Source: DAOUKH01 sp034420775 (GTDB lineage: Bacteria > Chloroflexota > Dehalococcoidia > SHYB01). From it: 16,379 nt of DNA. The notes under the pieces were generated by a model. The model was not told where the DNA came from, searched no databases, and was given only the letters and a program-made list of their open reading frames with translations. Location of the stretch: the NCBI GenBank assembly GCA_034420775.1, contig DAOUKZ010000249.1, positions 1-16,379 on the forward strand. The letters are read 5' to 3'. Positions within the stretch are counted from its first letter, which is position 1. The number at the start of each line of letters is the position of its first letter. The position numbers and the translations under genes are program-made. Positions 14,059 through 16,379 of the stretch are shown piece after piece.

Positions 14059-15225
14059 CTAACGCGGCAGACCGAGACCCTTCGTGGCGATGATGTTCCG
14101 GTTAACTTCGGAGCTGCCCGCGGCGATCGTCGAGGGGATGTTGCTGATGTACTCGTGCCCCACGAGGCCGCGGTTGATGGCGCGGGGGCTGCCGTCGCGG
14201 AGCAAGCCGTGGAGGCCGAGGACCTGCATCCCCACGCGCCCGACCTCCATGCCGACCTCAGAAGCATAGAGCTTGGCCATCGATGCCTCGCGGATCGGCT
14301 CCTCGCCGTTCTCCTGCATCCAGCAGACGCGGTAGGAGAGCAGCCTTGCGGCGTGTAGGCGAGTGGTCATGTCGGCGAGCCGGTGCATCAAGATTTCGTC
14401 ATCCCGCACCAAGCCGAGTACTGCGGGGGCCTCGCTGACGGAGTCGACGATGTAGTCGTACGCGCGCTGCGCCATGGCAACGTCGCGGATGCCCGACCGT
14501 TCGTTGTTGAGCGTGGTCATCGCCACGTACCAGCCCTGGTTGAGATCGCCGATCAGGTTCTCTTTGGGGACGCGCACGTTATCGAAGAAGACCTGGTTGA
14601 AGTCATGCTCGTCGGCCATGTTGATCAGCGGCTGGATGGTGATCCCCGGCTGCCGCATGTCCATGATGAAGTACGAGATGCCCTTGTGCTTCGGCGCGTC
14701 GGGGTCGGTACGGGTGAGGATGTGAATCCAGTCGGCCTTGTGGCCGTAGGTCGTCCATATCTTCTGGCCGTTGATGACGTAGTCGTCACCGTCGGCTACG
14801 GCGGTGGTGGCGAGGCTGGCGAGGTCGGAGCCGGCGTTGGGCTCCGAGAATCCCTGCGCCCAGACGATCGATTGCTCGGCGGTGGCCTTCAGAAAGCGCT
14901 TCTTCAGGCTCTCGTTGCCGAAGGCGATGATGGCGGGGCCGACCTGGTAGGCCTGATGGTCGAGGGGCGCGTTGTAGTAGACCATCTTGTCGTGGAACAG
15001 CATCTGCATCGTGTGGCTCGCGCCGAGGCCGCCGTACTCGATCGGCCAGCCGATGCCGATCCACTTCTTCTTCCCCAGCTTCCTGCGGAAAGCCATGGCA
15101 TCGTCGAAGTTCTCTTCGGCATAGGGGCTCTCCCCCGCCAGGATCTGCGGGGCAAGCTCGGCCTTGATGAAATCCTCGACCTCTTGCGCGAAGTCGGTGT
15201 GCTCTTTGGTGAAGGTGAAGTCCAT
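14059..15225 (-). CDS. Acyl-CoA dehydrogenase family protein (second paralogue)
   Basis: A 388-residue ACAD-fold flavoprotein expected to oxidise an acyl-CoA and feed ETF. The ATG at 15223-15225 has a perfect AGGAGG (15232-15237) with a 6-base spacer; the open frame continues upstream but without homology. Motifs: WPIEYGGLG (60-68), FSEPNAGSDL (126-135), DYVINGQKIWTTYG (148-161), KHKGISYFIMD (179-189) and a C-terminal AAGSSEVNRN. As in the paralogue at 7554-8729, the medium-chain-type catalytic Glu before this last motif is Ala, while Glu242 in NNERSG sits at the isovaleryl-CoA dehydrogenase position. The two proteins share much of their motif wording (for example TDxDAPKHKGISYF), so they are related paralogues. 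Substrate unknown. Confidence 0.94.
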   Translation of the reverse strand: MDFTFTKEHTDFAQEVEDFIKAELAPQILAGESPYAEENFDDAMAFRRKLGKKKWIGIGWPIEYGGLGASHTMQMLFHDKMVYYNAPLDHQAYQVGPAIIAFGNESLKKRFLKATAEQSIVWAQGFSEPNAGSDLASLATTAVADGDDYVINGQKIWTTYGHKADWIHILTRTDPDAPKHKGISYFIMDMRQPGITIQPLINMADEHDFNQVFFDNVRVPKENLIGDLNQGWYVAMTTLNNERSGIRDVAMAQRAYDYIVDSVSEAPAVLGLVRDDEILMHRLADMTTRLHAARLLSYRVCWMQENGEEPIREASMAKLYASEVGMEVGRVGMQVLGLHGLLRDGSPRAINRGLVGHEYISNIPSTIAAGSSEVNRNIIATKGLGLPR

Positions 15226-15277
15226 GCGCCGCCTCCTGATGCGGCGGGGCCTGGCGGCCCTGGCCGGCGTCGGCCTG

Positions 15278-15286
15278 ATGATACCA
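15278..15286 (-). promoter_or_regulatory. Candidate extended -10 promoter of the second acyl-CoA dehydrogenase
   Basis: The minus strand reads TGGTATCAT, an extended -10 (TGn plus TATCAT, five of six matches to TATAAT). No good -35 was found upstream. Transcription would start near 15271, about 45 bases before the ATG, and the AGGAGG site lies within that leader. Confidence 0.4.
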
Positions 15287-15321
15287 AACAGAGGGGTGGA
15301 ATCGAGCCGCCGGCGATGGGG

Positions 15322-15327
15322 CATAAT
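15322..15327 (+). promoter_or_regulatory. Candidate -10 box of the LLM oxidoreductase gene
   Basis: CATAAT matches the -10 consensus in five of six bases and lies 44 bases upstream of the ATG at 15372. No convincing -35 box was found, so this may be an activated or non-sigma-70 promoter, or chance. Confidence 0.3.
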
Positions 15328-15371
15328 GTGCCCGCTCGCCGCCGGGAGCGCGCCGAGTCAGGAGCACCTCG

Positions 15372-16244
15372 ATGCAATTCGGCTACTTCACCTTGGGCGT
15401 GAGCCTTCGGTCATACGGCGTCGTTGCGCAGAAGGCGGAGGCGGCGGGTTTCGACAGCTTTTTCATGCCCGAGCACCTCGTCTTCCCCATCGACATCACG
15501 CCCCTCTATCCCTACTCGGAGACCGGCTACCCGGGCGTCGACGCTGACACCCCCTACTTCGATCCGTGGGTGTCGCTGGCGAGCGTGGCGGCCGTGACGT
15601 CAAGCATCCGGCTGGGAACGCAGGTCTACATCCTCCCGCTGCGCAACGTCTTCGTCACCGCGAAGGCCGTGGCCACCCTCGACCGCATCTCGCAGGGCAG
15701 GGTGATTCTGGGAGCGGGAGTCGGCTGGCTCAAGGAGGAGTTCGAGGCCGTCGGCGAGGACTTCCACACCCGCGGCCGCCGCGCCGACGAGACCATCCAG
15801 GTCATCCGCCGGCTCTGGACCGAGGACACCATCGAGCACCACGGCGAGTTCTACGACTTCGGGCCGATCAAGTTCAACCCCAAGCCGTCGCAGAAGCCCT
15901 GCCCGCCGATTCAGATCGGCGGCGAGACCCGGGCGGCGAGACGCCGCGCCGCGCTGCTCGGCGACGGCTGGCTCAGCGCCGGCGGCGACATCCCCGACAC
16001 GGCGAAGCCGCTCATCGACGAAATACACGCCTGGCGCAGGGAGGCGGGCCGTGACGGGCCGTTCGAGGTCTCCATGCGCAACGCCTTGGGCGAGAACACC
16101 CTCGACAACGTGAAGCGCTACGAGGAGGCCGGCGTCGACCGCCTCTTCCTCCGCCCCGAGTTCCCCAAGGAGGGCCGCATGACGGTCGACTACGTGGGGC
16201 AATGGATGGAGCGGATGAACGAGGAGATCATCAGCCGGATGTAG
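15372..16244 (+). CDS. LLM class F420-dependent oxidoreductase
   Basis: A 290-residue protein of the luciferase-like monooxygenase (LLM) superfamily, probably the F420-dependent subgroup. Members transfer hydride from reduced F420, or use FMN, on varied organic substrates. Landmarks are the N-terminal beta strand MQFGYF, then AEAAGFDSFFMPEHL (22-36), IRLGTQVYILPLRNVFVTAK (about 79-98), LDRISQGRVILGAGVGWLKEEFEAVG (103-128, split here), the RRADETIQVIRRLW helix and PPIQIGGET (177-185), a typical pattern for this family. The C terminus has EEAGVDRLFLRPEF. The ATG at 15372 has AGGAG at 15360-15364. Substrate and exact cofactor cannot be proved from sequence. It is divergent from the acyl-CoA dehydrogenase gene and 52 bases upstream of thrS. 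Confidence 0.92.
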   Translation: MQFGYFTLGVSLRSYGVVAQKAEAAGFDSFFMPEHLVFPIDITPLYPYSETGYPGVDADTPYFDPWVSLASVAAVTSSIRLGTQVYILPLRNVFVTAKAVATLDRISQGRVILGAGVGWLKEEFEAVGEDFHTRGRRADETIQVIRRLWTEDTIEHHGEFYDFGPIKFNPKPSQKPCPPIQIGGETRAARRRAALLGDGWLSAGGDIPDTAKPLIDEIHAWRREAGRDGPFEVSMRNALGENTLDNVKRYEEAGVDRLFLRPEFPKEGRMTVDYVGQWMERMNEEIISRM

Positions 16245-16269
16245 TCCGGGCCCGGGGCCGGGGGCGGCG

Positions 16270-16275
16270 TATACT
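16270..16275 (+). promoter_or_regulatory. Candidate -10 box of thrS
   Basis: TATACT matches TATAAT in five of six bases and lies 22 bases before the GTG at 16297. No recognisable -35 lies at the right distance in the very G+C-rich sequence upstream, so support is weak. Confidence 0.3.
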
Positions 16276-16296
16276 AGAAGGCCGGAGGGTCCCACC

Positions 16297-16379
16297 GTGA
16301 GCACCGACGCCGCCGATCAGGCCGCGGTCGCCGAGCAACGCTACCGCATCCGCCACTCCGCCGCGCACGTGATGGCCGA
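16297..16379 (+). CDS. thrS: Threonyl-tRNA synthetase, N-terminal fragment (cut by window end)
   Basis: The first 27 codons of a gene that continues beyond the window. A GTG at 16297 has GGAGGG (16284-16289) 7 bases upstream. The residues RYRIRHSAAHVMA at the end match the start of the N2 domain of threonyl-tRNA synthetases (usual form RHSxAHxxAxA), which in that enzyme follows an N-terminal TGS domain of about 60 residues. Here only about 19 residues precede it, so the TGS domain is missing. ThrRS charges tRNA-Thr with threonine in the cytosol. Another enzyme with a related HxxAH editing motif, such as an alanyl-tRNA-type editing protein, cannot be fully excluded from this short piece. Confidence 0.75.
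   Translation, partial: MSTDAADQAAVAEQRYRIRHSAAHVMA

Overview
This is a high-G+C bacterial chromosome segment in which nearly every base is coding. It joins a conserved ribosomal-protein cluster to a set of accessory catabolic and redox genes. The ribosomal proteins, a thrS that begins without a TGS domain, a UGSC-family selenoprotein, an F420-type luciferase-like oxidoreductase, paralogous acyl-CoA dehydrogenases and paralogous amidohydrolases together suggest Chloroflexota, perhaps Dehalococcoidia of the SAR202 kind. That placement is inferred from gene content; no phylogeny was run.

Region 1 (1-6720, minus strand) is a fused str-S10 operon, transcribed leftwards as rpsL, rpsG, fusA, rpsJ, rplC, rplD, rplW, rplB, rpsS. 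A promoter with a perfect TTGACA box and a 17-bp spacer lies just upstream of rpsL. There is no tuf between fusA and rpsJ. RplD carries an unusual charged C-terminal tail of about 125 residues, and S12 has Pro where the usual Lys precedes the DLPGVRYH loop.

Region 2 (6779-8729, minus) holds an acyl-CoA dehydrogenase followed by a rhomboid intramembrane protease. Region 3 (8851-9621, plus) is a DUF429 gene with lower local G+C. It is expressed divergently from the dehydrogenase through overlapping promoters, and its stop codon overlaps the stop of the next, convergent gene.

Region 4 (9618-12292, minus) is a two-gene operon of amidohydrolase_2-type proteins. The second gene appears to lack several metal-site residues. 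Region 5 (12458-14046, plus) is the most interesting part. A small redox protein has an in-frame UGA followed by Gly-Ser-Cys (UGSC), with a SECIS-like hairpin directly after the UGA. Its true stop overlaps the start of a conserved 347-residue partner of unknown function. Standard gene calling would cut this selenoprotein in half.

Region 6 (14059-16379) holds a second acyl-CoA dehydrogenase (minus), a divergent LLM-class F420-type oxidoreductase (plus), and the first 27 codons of thrS (plus), which runs off the window. The accessory genes look like pieces of pathways for degrading organic acids and other hard-to-degrade compounds, but no substrate can be read from the sequence. No tRNA, rRNA, CRISPR array, insertion sequence or phage gene was seen. 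No gap between genes exceeds about 165 bases.
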